Assembly (NCBI GenBank): GCA_035771165.1
Contig: JAWNZC010000351.1
Span: 9,197,501-9,261,500 of the forward strand
DNA from: Paragorgia papillata
Lineage: Eukaryota; Cnidaria; Anthozoa; Scleralcyonacea; Coralliidae
DNA length: 64,000 nt
Reading direction: 5' to 3'
Under the pieces are notes generated by a model. It searched no databases, was not told the DNA's origin, and worked only from the letters and a program-made list of their open reading frames with translations. The position numbers and the translations under genes were made by a program. This document shows, one piece after another, positions 63,531-64,000 of the stretch (the first letter of the stretch is position 1; each line of letters starts with the position of its first letter).

Positions 63531-64000
63531 TTTACCTTAATTGACCTTAATTTGTTACTCGGGCTACCTGTGGTAGACGAGACTACGTCGCATGACGTGC
63601 TTGACGTACCCTAAATCCGCCCCTGACCTACAGTGCAATCTACAGTGCTAGATTCGGTAGATTCAAGCGATCATTAGACATCCCGCTGCCAGTTCGCCTG
63701 CCATTTATAGTGAAAGAGCTGGATTGAACGAGCTACATTGCAGCGGCGAACTGGCAGCTACTACGTCTGTGAACACACTGAACATGTCCAAGAAAGAACA
63801 CTTCACTTCAAACAACTTGATCGGACATCAGGAAAGCGAAGATTTATAAAAAGAACGTATGAAATTTTAGCGCGCATCAGTTTCGCAAAGCCTGACGGGA
63901 TGACGTAATGATTGCCATTTCGAAACATAGACAAAAAAATAATAAAAATAACGGAGCCGAAACCTAGACAAAAATCCCAGACTAATTTATTCATGAATTA

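Larger units (their letters stand above)
62408..64000. other. Region upstream of gene 2
   Basis: Expected to hold the gene 2 promoter/5' UTR. I see no clear TATA or CpG feature. Contains (GACA)n, a dispersed repeat and CTCGGGCTAC repeats (63000, 63559). No gene in 63531-64000. Confidence 0.4.

Overview
The window is animal nuclear DNA: AT-rich, intron-rich and densely packed with repeats. Nothing prokaryotic is present (no operons, no long uninterrupted genes). Coding content is two spliced genes arranged tail to tail. The repeat types (Penelope-type remnants with hammerhead ribozymes, 5S- and tRNA-derived SINEs, a Crypton-type tyrosine recombinase, many foldback MITEs) together with a CUB-rich receptor suggest an early-branching metazoan such as a cnidarian or sponge. 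The species cannot be fixed from the sequence alone.

Gene 1 (+ strand, about 2154-39541) is a voltage-gated calcium channel alpha-2/delta subunit (CACNA2D family). I could chain 26 exons with GT/AG borders and consistent phase, giving 2019 nt (672 codons plus stop). They cover the C-terminal half of the VWA domain, the Cache region and the Cys-rich C-terminus; the N-terminus lies upstream of the window. The last exon may be a distant hydrophobic tail exon (39449-39541) that would supply a GPI-anchor-like signal. Otherwise translation ends in the previous exon at 35432.

Gene 2 (- strand, 62407 down to 44249) is a single-pass membrane protein I assembled from 11 exons: signal peptide, six CUB or CUB-like domains, two sushi (CCP) domains, a transmembrane helix and a short tail. 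Its coding length is exactly 929 codons. Every intron is phase 1, and exons 3-4 are duplicated as exons 5-6.

Between and inside the genes the DNA is mobile elements. Between the two 3' ends (39.5-44.2 kb) sits a Crypton-like tyrosine recombinase gene with one intron and one frameshift. Introns of gene 1 hold a Penelope-like GIY-YIG endonuclease remnant with a textbook hammerhead ribozyme on its 3' side, two further hammerheads with intact cores, SINEs, hAT-, mariner- and pogo-like non-autonomous elements and many long palindromes. Introns of gene 2 hold a 1.7-kb long-TIR element with a broken nuclease-like gene, paired tRNA-derived SINEs, several MITEs and a 490-bp pentanucleotide array.

The most unusual signals are the hammerhead/Penelope combination at 22.9-23.6 kb and a small dispersed palindromic element. 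The latter has a nearly invariant core (TAACGCCAGACGATTTTAC) while its outer arms differ between copies yet stay complementary within each copy.
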